Origin: Symbiodinium natans
Taxonomy: Eukaryota > Sar > Dinophyceae > Suessiales > Symbiodiniaceae
Direction of reading: 5' to 3'
NCBI GenBank assembly: GCA_905221605.1
Contig: CAJNDS010002192.1
Span: forward strand, 62,001 to 126,000
DNA length: 64,000 bases
Part shown: positions 20,370 through 30,300 of the stretch, piece by piece
Layout: every line of letters starts with the position of its first letter
Position numbering within the stretch: the stretch's first letter is position 1
Notes under the pieces: generated by a model
Database searches by the model: none
Told to the model about the DNA's origin: nothing
Seen by the model: the letters and a program-made list of their open reading frames with translations, nothing else
Made by a program: the position numbers and the translations under genes

Positions 20370-21290
20370 GGCAGATGAGGGCTTCGACACCTCACCCCCA
20401 ATGCTTTATTCTTTCTCATCTTGAGTGGTTCGAGCGTGGGGGTGGGGAAAACAGAAAGCATGAGGTGAACAAAAATAGGTTTTCTTGGTCAATCCGGACC
20501 AACGTCTGGTTGGTTCTAGGGTGGGTTGGGGATTGGCTCGAAGTAGCGAAAAGAGGCAGGCAGTGGAATTGCAGTCTGAAGCGCACTCATGCGGTTGTAC
20601 GAGGATGCCACAAGGCACTTTGGGCACTTTGTTACGGAGCGTTTCGGGCCTGTTGGTCATTTTACGACACTGTCATTTTACCTCACTCATGCGGATGTAC
20701 GAGGATGCCGCCCGCCACTTTGTTACGGAGTGTTTCGGGCCTGTTGGGAAATCAAGAAACATGAGGTTGACAACATTAGGTTTGTTTTTTCTTTGGCTGT
20801 TCGTGCTCGAAGCAAAAGCATGAGGTTAACAAAGATAGGTTACTTTTCTTGGCCGTTCGTGCCCGGTACGAGGTGGGGTGGGGAAAACAAGAAACATGAG
20901 GTGAACAAAAGTATTTTTTTCCGTTTGTTCGTGCCCGAAAGCGAAAAACATGAGGACAGAGTTTGTTACGGAGTGTTTCGGGCCTGTTGGGAAAACAAGG
21001 CTAACAAAATCAGGTTTGTTTTTCTTTGTCTGTTCCTACCCGAAAACAAGAAACATGCAGTTCACAAAATTAGTTTTGTTGGCTGTTCGTTCCCGGTACG
21101 AGGGGGGGAAACAAGAAACATGAGGTTAACAAAGTGGCTGTTCGTGCCCGAAAACAAAACATGCGACTGTACCAGGATGCCACCCACCACTTTGTTGCTC
21201 CTGCGGCCGAAAACCAAAAACATGAGGTTAAACAACATTAGTTTTTTTTTTTGGTGCTGCTCGTGCCCGCAACTCCTGTGATTTTGATTG
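20370..21290. repeat. Mosaic of diverged direct repeats
   Basis: Three modules recur in shuffled order: ACATGAGGTTAACAAAATTA (at least eight copies), GTTACGGAGTGTTTCGGGCC (four copies) and TGTACGAGGATGCCACC (three copies), linked by GTTCGTGCCCGAAAACAAG. A plus-strand open frame (20589-21281) merely translates the repeats. Confidence 0.8.
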
Positions 21291-22181
21291 ATTGGTTCAC
21301 CCTGACCGCCTTTCTGTTTTGACGTGGTTGCTTTGCCGCTCTTGCTGGGGGCCGATTGAGCGGTTCGAGTGGGATGACCGCTCCATGACAGGGTGAGGTT
21401 GGGGGCCAGCGCTTGCTGATGAAACATATAAACCGTATATTTCTTAATGTTTTGGGGCTCTCTGGGTGGGTGAATTCTTTTCTAGAGTCGAAACAGCCAC
21501 TCTACCAGAGATTGCTCGACCGGGAGCAGCTGAACCCTAAGCCCTAAACCCCAAACCCCATCACTCGGCCCGGCTTCGGGCCCTCGCCCTCTCAGCCCCG
21601 CTCCGAGCCTTCGCCCCTCTCGGCAGCGAGGCGCTGATTCCCCAGGACGCGGAGGAAGCGGGCCTGGTCCTGTGTCGGCTTGGGTGAAACTTTGGAACAG
21701 CAACAATATCAAATTTAGGTAAAGCAAATTTATGATTAGTATATTTTATGACGTCCAAGCTTACTCTTTTAATCTAGGGCTTTTGTTCAGACTTGGGGGG
21801 GTTCAGAGGGCATCTGTAGTGGGGTGTATGGGTGGTTGTCAAAATGATGGTCCCTTTTTGGATCCCTAGTCTAATACGGCACCTAATGTTGTACTTTGCG
21901 AGGCCCTCCTTCACCTCTGACCCCGCCCCAGCTCCCTGAGCTTCTGGCCCGATTTCTTGGACCAAAGAGCAGGGCCCGATCCTGAGTTCAGGGGGTGATT
22001 CAGAGGGCCTTCAGGGTGCTATTCTTTAACATGCGCAGTTCTTTAGACATGTTCAGGTGGTGTTCAGGTGGTGCTCAGATGGTGTTCTGAGGGTATTCAG
22101 GGTGGATGATTCCTGGTGCGTTCGGATTCTTCGGGCGCTTCCCGGCCTTCTCGACGACCGCGCGGACGCCCCCGAGCCCGA
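21291..22181. other. Unresolved segment
   Basis: A CCCTAAG/CCCCAAA patch lies at 21533-21559 and an AT-rich stretch at 21690-21775. TGTTCAGGTGGTGTTCAGGT occurs near 22050. No gene supported. Confidence 0.4.
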
Positions 22182-23462
22182 TCAGAAGACCAGACTGCCT
22201 GTGGGAAAGCTGAGGGTTCCAAGTTTCAGGGCGGTGGCGATGAGATTTGGGGTTGTTCGGGGGCTTCGGGGGCTTCGGGGGCTTCGGGCCAGACCACAAC
22301 ATCTCGAAGAGGTTTCCTCTTGGCAGGGGCTAGGTCTGCACACTTGCAGATTCGTTCCCGAGCGTGCCCAGACCAAACATTTCGCGTACATCATGCGGTA
22401 CGCGCATACACAAGCCACTCTTCTTACAAAGTAAGGTTTGTGGGTTGCGGGGGCTCTTAGTCTCAGCCCGGTAAGGGTGTAGGTGTTTGGGGCACCTGTT
22501 CGTGGTTGTAGGTGTAAGAAGCCTGATGCCTCAGCTGCTTGGGGACCTGACTGAGTACTTCTCAACCGTCTCTTGCCCCCCCCCAAGCAAACAACAAGCG
22601 CAAGACCAAAGACGTGCCGCACCTGCTTGACAGCCTGGGCAGCATACAGAGCAGGGCAGCTAATAAGGGCCGGTTCGGGGCTACAACACTTACGGGAGTC
22701 CATTGAAGGACTTCGGATTCGATTGATGCAGGCCACTACAGTATCAGAGTCGTTACCTGCCAGGCTTAGGAAGGGCTTTGTGCCCAAAGCTGGAGGCCTT
22801 AGGACTATGCAGGGTGGCTTGCTGGGACTTATCTCAAGGCGTCTCAAGCTTTGTGGGAAACAGGTGCAGAGCCGGTCTCGAGCTACCGCCCTCCCGTGCC
22901 AGAAAATGATGCTGCTTATCCGGCTTGTCTCAATCACCTCCTGCCAAGGAGCATTGGCCCGGCATCCGAGCCTGGAAGCGGACGCACCTGACACCGAGTT
23001 TGGGCGATTTGGAGTACTCCTTAGCTTCGGGACATGTGGACCCGCCGGTTTCCGCCTTCAGTACCAGGGTGGTAAGTGTCCGAATGTGGGCGATCACTTC
23101 TGATGCCCTACATGCTCGCCCCCTAACCATGACCCATACTTACAGCTACCACAGCTGCTTCTCGAGTCCTGCAAACCACGAATCCTCCCTGAGCCCTCCG
23201 GGAGCCGCGCCGAAACTGCCCGGAGATCGCGCGGCCTTGGCGCGGAAGGCGCTGTTTCTCGTCAGACTCGGGGGGTCTTGAGGACCTTAGAGACACAAAA
23301 GCATATGCTTTCGCATCGCTCGGAGCTTGTGAGAGTGCTTTTTTTTTCCGACTTTTATGCGCGGTGCCTGTGCTGAGGAGCCCTCTCCGACCTGGTTCGG
23401 GTCTTGAATCTGACCCGAGCACTCTAAACTCCAAACCCCGAACCCTAGACACCCTGAACTGG
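22182..23462. other. Long overlapping open frames, coding status unclear
   Basis: A minus frame spans 22182-22994 (270 codons) and a plus frame 22573-23103 (176 codons). Neither has a domain I recognise, and at most one could be real. A GGGGGCTTCG decamer repeats near 22257-22290. TTTAGGG-like remnants lie near 23425. Confidence 0.3.
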
Positions 23463-23559
23463 CTGGTTCATAGTATGGAATGAGGGAATCAGCACCCGAA
23501 GAATACCCTTTACAGAATTATGTAGGGCCTTCATTCCCTCATTCCCTACGAAGAACCAG
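23463..23559. mobile_element. Family E element, copy 1
   Basis: Ends CTGGTTCATAGTATGGAATG and CATTCCCTACGAAGAACCAG, with GAGGGAATCAG inside. It matches the ends at 37386-37460 and 39328-39427. Confidence 0.75.
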
Positions 23560-23606
23560 GGGGTGAAGGCCTCAATGAATCCTCAAAACCCAAGGCTTAT
23601 CATCCT

Positions 23607-23744
23607 TAGGGTTTAGGGTTTAGGGTTTAGGGTTTAGGGTTTAGGGTTTAGGGTTTAGGGTTTAGGGTTTAGGGTTTAGGGTTTAGGGTTTAGGGTTTAG
23701 GGTTTAGGGTTTCGGGTTTCGGGTTTAGGGTTTAGGGTTTAGGG
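23607..23744 (+). repeat. TTTAGGG array
   Basis: About twenty units, two of them TTTCGGG. Confidence 0.97.
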
Positions 23745-23837
23745 AACCCTTTGGGGCCAGCCTCAGGGAGGTGTTCTTCAGGAGGTCACCACGCGTGATG
23801 CTCATGGAGCCTGTTGCGGCACTGCAGGGCTCTCCAG

Positions 23838-23870
23838 CTGACTGTTGCGACTGGATACAACTTTTTAGAC
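23838..23870 (+). repeat. Left inverted repeat flanking telomere-type array and copia element
   Basis: CTGACTGTTGCGACTGGATA and the following bases match the reverse complement of 32658-32690 at about 29 of 33 positions. With the copia element removed, the two arms would lie about 110 bp apart. Confidence 0.8.
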
Positions 23871-23872
23871 AT

Positions 23873-23905
23873 AGGGTTTAGGGTTTAGGGTTTAGGGTTT
23901 AGGGT

Positions 23906-23951
<46 letters not shown>

Positions 23952-23954
23952 GGT
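23873..23954 (+). repeat. TTTAGGG then TTGAGGG array, 5' part of the split target
   Basis: Four TTTAGGG units are followed by seven or eight TTGAGGG units. The same TTGAGGG run resumes at 32625 beyond the retrotransposon. Confidence 0.95.
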
Positions 23955-24125
23955 CTTAAGGAAGCGAAGATGGAGCTTCAGCTGCAAATGCACATGCGCC
24001 CACGCGACGCCTTTTCTGCCGGAGGGCTCTCAACGGCTCAAAGAGATCTGAGCTCAAGGGATCCGCTGCGGTTTCGGAAGTGATTGGTTCACCGAATGCA
24101 AGCACAGTTAAGCTGAACATTCACA
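23955..24125 (-). repeat. 3' LTR of copia element
   Basis: 171 bp, identical by eye to 32454-32624. Read on the minus strand it begins TGTGAATGTT and ends CCTTAAG. The 5' TG is present, but the usual terminal CA is not. Confidence 0.9.
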
Positions 24126-27100
24126 CTGATGTCTTTTTCTTTTCGGTGGACCAACTCCTTCAACTGTACTGTGGGGTTGCGCAACCACTTGATGAAATTG
24201 TCCCTAAGGGTAGTGGAGTGCTTGGTTAGAACATCAGCATGCATCAAGTCAGTTGGCACCCAGTGTACCTGTTCGGGACTGATGTAGTCCTGTATCGAAC
24301 GAATCGATATTGTTGTCCGTTTCTCGGACGTCGAGGGGTTATCGGAGATCACGGCATCGTACAGACTTTTACAGTCTGTGATCTGCAACTGAGGAAGCAT
24401 TCCTGTAGTTTTGAGCTGCTCAGGCGTAACCTTGAAGCCACCCAGGAGCTCAGAAAGGAAGGAGTTGCAGAACGTGCACCTATCGACGCACTCGTCCATA
24501 GCATTCGCCTCGGACGCAAGAGTTGACCTTGTCACCCTAGGGCTCCTCGAGCTTTTCCAATCAACAAGCGTGGCGCGGGTGATGGTATCCTTGCACTCAG
24601 GGCCTGCGAGGAGAACTAACACTCCCATCTGGCTCTTTCCACCGGGAGCGTTTGCCCAGCTGGAGTCGCCGTAGCCAATGACCGTGGTCGCGTAGTTGAG
24701 GCTTACACCATAAAAGGTGAGTCCTTCCTCGGCGGTGGTTTTGAGGTAGTCGATGCATTCGTACAGCATTTTGAGCTGCTGCGGTCCATTTTCCTGACCA
24801 AGGTTGCTCAAAGAAACTGTCGCGGAGATGTCTGGTCTGGTTGTGCCGCCCAGCCACTGTAGACTTCCTGCGCAGCTTCTGTACTCCTTGAACTCTTCGT
24901 TGGTTAGGGTGTCACCTTGGTCTGCACGTCCACGAGGTAGCTTGCCTTGCTCAAGCTCGTTGATGAAGGCCTTCTGAGTGACCTTGATCCGGAACTCGCC
25001 CTTCTCCTGGATGAGCTTGACCTCCTTGCCCTTGAAGACAAACTCTCCATCGTCAAGCAAATTGGTCTGACCCCATGTGAACATGTTCAGCAGCTCGTCG
25101 AACTGGTAGTCCTGGCGAAAGGCGACCAAGAAGTCGTCTACGTGGAACAGTAAGATGACCAAAAGGTCACCTGCGTCGTCGAGCTTGTAGTACACGGTGT
25201 GGTCCAGGCGATGCCTCTTGAAGTTGGCTTTGACGAGTTTGGACACGATATGGTTGATCCATGTCCTCGGCGCGTTGCACAAGCCGTAAAGGTTTCCCAC
25301 AACCTCGTAGAGGTCGCGCAAGAAGGTCTGAGCCATTCGTTGAATATCATCTCGAGGCGGCCTCATGAAGATCGGCAAGTCTCGGGCCTGAGGCTGACCT
25401 TGCAAGAAGGCCGTCGACACATCGCCTGACCAAAGTTTCCAGGATTTTCGGTTGCGTTGCAGTCTCCTGTTGTAGCCTGCGCAAGCGATCTCGTAGATCA
25501 GGAACTCAGCCAATCGCGTTGGCGTTGGACTGGATCTGTCCAGCAAGCCAAGGTCCGGATCATGACAGCCCTGAATGACTGTACGGCATTTTGCCTTGAT
25601 GTCTGGACCAGCGCCCCTGTTCTTGTCGCGGTAGGCATTGCGCGATGGCATGATGCGGCGCCTAAGCACCGGGTCTGCCCGTATCCGCTGAGCCTCGTCA
25701 GGGGGAACTGGCCTTATCGACTTCCAAGAAGTCCACGAAGTGAACTCCTTCTTGTTGGCTTGCACGTAGAGATCGACCACGTTGGAGGGGAAGTCGGCTA
25801 TGATTCTCCTCCAAGGTATCTCCCTGTCGATGGCCTTGCGCTCCTGCCTGGACAAGGTAGTAGCGCGTCCTCCCTCTTCGTCGTCTGAAGAATCAGAAGA
25901 CACTTCCACTTCCTCGAGCTTTGCTGCTGAACATCGAAAGGCCAAGCAAGGAGGCCCATCTTTGTACTCAGGAGATCCGTCCCAGCTGTGGTCTGGACCG
26001 TAGATCTCGAAGAGGTTGTCGAGGATGAAGTTAGTAAGGAGTGTCGCGCGGTAGTCCTTGTTCTTCTTGTTGTGGAGCTTGCTTGCTGGTAGTGCGTCAT
26101 GTGGTCTTTTAGCCGGAACTTGAGGAAGAGGTCCTTCCTCGGTGCTCGTGGCTTGCATGCTCTCGGCAGCGCCATCGCCTGCCGTCTCAGGTTGATTTTC
26201 AACTGTAGGAGCCTCCAAAGTGGTAGGCACCGAAGTCGGTCTGTCATCATGAGAGACCTCGAATTCCGCGGATCCCGTTGCTTCAGCTGAAAAGGGAAAC
26301 TCAGGAGAGAAAGGAAACTCCGAAGGTACCGGTGTGTGAGGAAGCGGTGACGGAACTGGCGGTAGTCGGTGAGGTTCCTGCGCTGGTGGTGTTGAAGGTG
26401 TTGGTGTCTTGGTTGCCGGCTCTTCTGGCGCTTGATCCAGGAGTCTTTTGACTGCTGCACGCCGTCGTGGTGTTGCGGGTAACCGTGGCGTTGATGGTTG
26501 ATTTGGAGTAGGCGGTTGTATCTGACGTTGTTTTGGAGTCAAAGGCAAAGCTGTAGACTGACCCCTTGACCTGGAGCGCGCTTTAGCTCCTGGTCTGGCT
26601 TGTTGTTCCTCGCCAAGCTGCCAAATGTTTTGCTGCTGATAGCGAGGAGAAAAGATTTGAACATTGGCGCCGGTTGCTGTCTCATCTGCTTGAGGTTCAG
26701 CTTGCCGGCCAGCAATAGGAAGTGCCAAAGCATCTGCCTGTTGCGAAACTTGTTGTGGGTCAGGTTCCTGCAGCGTCTGTTGCCGTCCAGGTGGTAGTTG
26801 ATACTGCCCTAGCTCCTGTTGTTCATTTTGAGCTTCAGAAACTGGTTCTTGGGGAGCATGTACAACAGGCTCAAGAGGTTCGTCAAGAGGAGGTCCAGCT
26901 TGTCGGCCATCATCCCAGAGACCGGCTCGAAGTAGTTTGCCTGCGTCCTTCAGCATCTTGACATCCGTAGGGCTGGGAGTCCACATCTCGACGCCAATTG
27001 CTGGTCTGAGCTGCTCGTGCGTCACCTGCACAAGCGATCCTCCACTCTGAACCCAAGCGTTCTTATCGTCCTTCACGACCAGGCGCCCCAGGATGTAACC

Positions 27101-27325
27101 GCCTCGCTTCCTGCCGCGCGCCTTCAGGTTCCACCGCCAGTAGGCCACCATTGACCCAGGCCGTTTTGCGCAGTAGAGCCCGTCGTATGACTGAAGATGC
27201 AGCCATTTCCGAGACAACTTGACACGCTTGTGAACGAAGTTGTTCAGCAAGGAGGTGGTAATCTGAAGTTGCAAGGGCTGCAGAATCTGAAAGAAGATCA
27301 CCCGGAAACCTGGGAAGCTTGCCAA
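24089..27325 (-). CDS. pol: Copia reverse transcriptase and RNase H polyprotein part
   Basis: An open frame of 1078 codons. Residues 1-50 overlap the integrase frame out of register and are probably not made; coding sense begins around 27165 (KRPGSMVAYWRWN). A proline/glutamine-rich linker follows, about residues 140-420. The copia reverse transcriptase comes next, with SGDVSTAFLQG near residue 630, LYGLCNAPRTW, and the catalytic VDD in LLFHVDDFLVA near 730. RNase H has its acidic residues in GYGDSSWA (about 882), LASEANAMDE (about 938) and TDCKSLYDAV (about 982). All catalytic motifs are intact, so the enzyme could be active. It copies element RNA into DNA and removes the RNA strand. The frame ends inside the 3' LTR. 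Expression requires a +1 shift from the upstream frame. Confidence 0.93.
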   Translation of the reverse strand: MASFPGFRVIFFQILQPLQLQITTSLLNNFVHKRVKLSRKWLHLQSYDGLYCAKRPGSMVAYWRWNLKARGRKRGGYILGRLVVKDDKNAWVQSGGSLVQVTHEQLRPAIGVEMWTPSPTDVKMLKDAGKLLRAGLWDDGRQAGPPLDEPLEPVVHAPQEPVSEAQNEQQELGQYQLPPGRQQTLQEPDPQQVSQQADALALPIAGRQAEPQADETATGANVQIFSPRYQQQNIWQLGEEQQARPGAKARSRSRGQSTALPLTPKQRQIQPPTPNQPSTPRLPATPRRRAAVKRLLDQAPEEPATKTPTPSTPPAQEPHRLPPVPSPLPHTPVPSEFPFSPEFPFSAEATGSAEFEVSHDDRPTSVPTTLEAPTVENQPETAGDGAAESMQATSTEEGPLPQVPAKRPHDALPASKLHNKKNKDYRATLLTNFILDNLFEIYGPDHSWDGSPEYKDGPPCLAFRCSAAKLEEVEVSSDSSDDEEGGRATTLSRQERKAIDREIPWRRIIADFPSNVVDLYVQANKKEFTSWTSWKSIRPVPPDEAQRIRADPVLRRRIMPSRNAYRDKNRGAGPDIKAKCRTVIQGCHDPDLGLLDRSSPTPTRLAEFLIYEIACAGYNRRLQRNRKSWKLWSGDVSTAFLQGQPQARDLPIFMRPPRDDIQRMAQTFLRDLYEVVGNLYGLCNAPRTWINHIVSKLVKANFKRHRLDHTVYYKLDDAGDLLVILLFHVDDFLVAFRQDYQFDELLNMFTWGQTNLLDDGEFVFKGKEVKLIQEKGEFRIKVTQKAFINELEQGKLPRGRADQGDTLTNEEFKEYRSCAGSLQWLGGTTRPDISATVSLSNLGQENGPQQLKMLYECIDYLKTTAEEGLTFYGVSLNYATTVIGYGDSSWANAPGGKSQMGVLVLLAGPECKDTITRATLVDWKSSRSPRVTRSTLASEANAMDECVDRCTFCNSFLSELLGGFKVTPEQLKTTGMLPQLQITDCKSLYDAVISDNPSTSEKRTTISIRSIQDYISPEQVHWVPTDLMHADVLTKHSTTLRDNFIKWLRNPTVQLKELVHRKEKDISVNVQLNCACIR
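24131..24144 (-). promoter_or_regulatory. Polypurine tract
   Basis: On the minus strand GAAAAGAAAAAGAC lies just upstream of the 3' LTR, the expected place for the plus-strand DNA primer. Confidence 0.7.
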
Positions 27326-30300
27326 AGACTGCTTGCATGCTGCTCCGGCCGCGTGTGTGTATGCTGGTGTTCACCGCCCAAATGGCTGCACTTATGCACA
27401 TCTCCATCTGGTCCCGGTTCACGACACCATTTTGATCAATGAGCCTCTCCAAGACCGATCTAAATATGGCGTTCCTTCTCTCGATGGCACCGATTTGGTG
27501 ATGCCCGTCGGCCGGCACTGTGTTCATCAGCACCCCGCTTTCTTGGAGATGTTGTTGAAAAACTCCTTCAAAGGCGCCGTCGGCATCAACGGACATGAAG
27601 AGAGGATAGCCATATGGTCGAAGCCACAGTCGGTCAAACTCATTCAGAACAACTTGTGGATCCCGAGATTCCAAGATTGCGGCCTGGTACAGCTTTGTAG
27701 CAAGACATGTCACCCCAAGCAGCGCGTGATTGGTCGAGGACAGGTCCCGCACATAGAACAGGTCGGCCTGCAGTTGCTCAGCAAACTGACCCACGAACTC
27801 AGGAACTGAAGCAGGCCGTGGCTTGAGCGGCACGCGTGCCCTCTCACAAGTACCGCATTTCAGGTGCTCCAACGCAGTTAGCACAGCTGCATTTATTGAA
27901 CCGTGCGCCGCCAGCAGTCTCACCAACTCTTGTCGAGGTGGATGGCCTGCGTTGATGTGCAACCGGGCCACTGCAGAGCGCACCTCTTTCGGGATGGAGT
28001 CGGGCATCTCAGGGAAACTTATATCCGTACGCAACCCAGGCACATGCACGTCGGGAGTGTCACCCTTGGCGGTCTGTTGGGCTTTATCGTCCTCGGCAAT
28101 CCCGTAGAAGAACACGGCGGTCCGGACAGGGGTTTCAAAGCGAAGGCGTGGCTGCCGAACTTCGTTAAGGTCTTCTGACTCGATGGAAAGTTGGCCGTTG
28201 TTCAGGATCATCGCTGCTCCCCTATGAGTGAAAGGAACGTCTGCTGGCATCCTTCGAGTGACTGGTTGCGCATACACCTGTGCCCTTGTCAGCTCCCAAG
28301 GAACGAGTTGCCTGAGCTGCTGCATCTCCTTGGAGTCATCGCTGAGATAAAAGTACCTGCTTTTGCCGAGGCGCTTCTCCAGGCTTTCGAGGAGGCTCAA
28401 CCACTCTTCAGGGGCATCTACGGGAGGCGCATACCACACTTCATGAACATGCTCATCGAACTTCCAAGGGCAAAGCATGCGAACTTCATTCTGAATGCAG
28501 CACAGCATGGTTTCTGCTATGTCGCCTGTCTCGTGAGCTTGCAGAAGGCACCGACAATTGGTCACAAAGGAGCGCTTGCCGGCCTCGTTGTACTGATTGT
28601 CTGCAAAGCTCACCTCACACACGTCATGAAGCTCTTGAATCTTCAACAAGACACCGGAGGCATCTTCATGAAAGTCCGAGCTGAAGTCGACTATGAACTT
28701 GCCCTCGTGATGCACCTGTAGCTCGCAGCACTTCTGCACAGCAATTTTGACTTGCACAGGCTGGTTGGCTGCTCTGTGCACGAACAGCACACGAGGTTTG
28801 ATTTGAAGGACGATCTGCAGCAAGAGTTCCGAAGACTTGTCTAGCTCAAGGCCCTGGAGGTTCACAAAGGAAAGCCCAAAAGTCTCAGCCCGTGAAGCTA
28901 GACTATAGTTGAAGCAACTTGTTGCAGCAGCGCCGTCCCAAAACACTTCCAAGAGATCTGCTCTATGACCTAGGTGGAGATCGCCAGGCCATTGGTTATA
29001 CATCTCCACTTCGCCGCTCAAGAGCTGGAGCGACTTGTCAGCATTGTGCATCGCCCTCTTCCACTGGCCCTTCTTCAGCGGCGCTGGACCACTGCCACTG
29101 ATCAAGGGTTCAGCACCAGGTCCCAGTCGTAGTCCTGGGTCTCCTCGCTGTCGCTGTCGTGGATCACTGTGGTCGCGGCCAGCGTTCCATGGTACCCGGA
29201 GGCTGAAGTCGCCAAAATCGGCTGCGCCCTCGTCTTCGCTGACGCCCCGAAAGTCGTTGGGGACGACGCTGTTCCCGGAGTCCACGAGTGATCCAGGACC
29301 GTGTCGGCCGAAGGCAAGGGAAGCGCATGCGATTTGGATGACGGATGATAAAGCCACCCAGGGGTTGCACCATCTGCGCCGACGCCCCACTTCCATCGAC
29401 ATAGGCAGTCCTCGCACGTTGTGAAGCGGCCCTGTGCGTTGCCGTGGCGCTTCATGTTCAAGTGCTGGCAGTGCGTGGGGGCAATCGTTAGCACCTGCTT
29501 CGGCTTCTTCTTGGTGGCCGTGTCCTTTCCCGTGCCAACGTCGAGGCTTCCCTGGACTTGCTTTCCCAGCCCAAGTCTTGTTGCACGAAGAGCCGTAGAC
29601 ACGGCTAGCACCGTCATCTGCCGAAGTCCCTTGACCATGCGACGCCAACTCACAAGCCATGCCGGGGGAGTTGCCAACATTTTGAACAAGGTTCAGGGCT
29701 CTCTCTCGAGCTGCTGACTCTTCATGGTTGTCTTTTGAAAGCTTGCTGACAAAGCACTTGCTAGAATCACACAAAAACTCACAGTCATGCGTGTCCTGCT
29801 CTTCCCAAACGAACTGCACATCGGCTGGGTACTCTGAGTTCTTGAGACACAAGTGGCCTTGGACCAGGAAGAGGTCGACCGTGCAGTCAAGAAGTCCGAT
29901 ATAGGCCTTGCGGTTGCACAAATCGAGCACAACATTGAGCTTTTCAAGGAGGCTAAGGCTGGCGAGAAAAGGTATTTCGAGGTCATTCAGGATCGAAGCG
30001 CCCAAGGCAATCAAAGGATGACTGGCTTCAAAAGCGACGGGAAAGTACACGCAAGTGCTCGATCGCTGTGGGGCCCCTGCTCCGAACTGAAAGGCCTCGC
30101 ATCGTCTGGTGAACATTGCCTCCAGGCCAAAGCTTTGTAGCAGTGCTTGTTGATTGTCAAACCACTTCCGACTGCAACACGATCGCTGGCATGCCGTGTC
30201 CACCACACAATATCCCTGCATCTCGCTAGCACTTGTCATGCACTCGAACGCTGCACTCTGGAACACGACAAGGGAGCGGTGCACCTGGCCGGGATGATCG

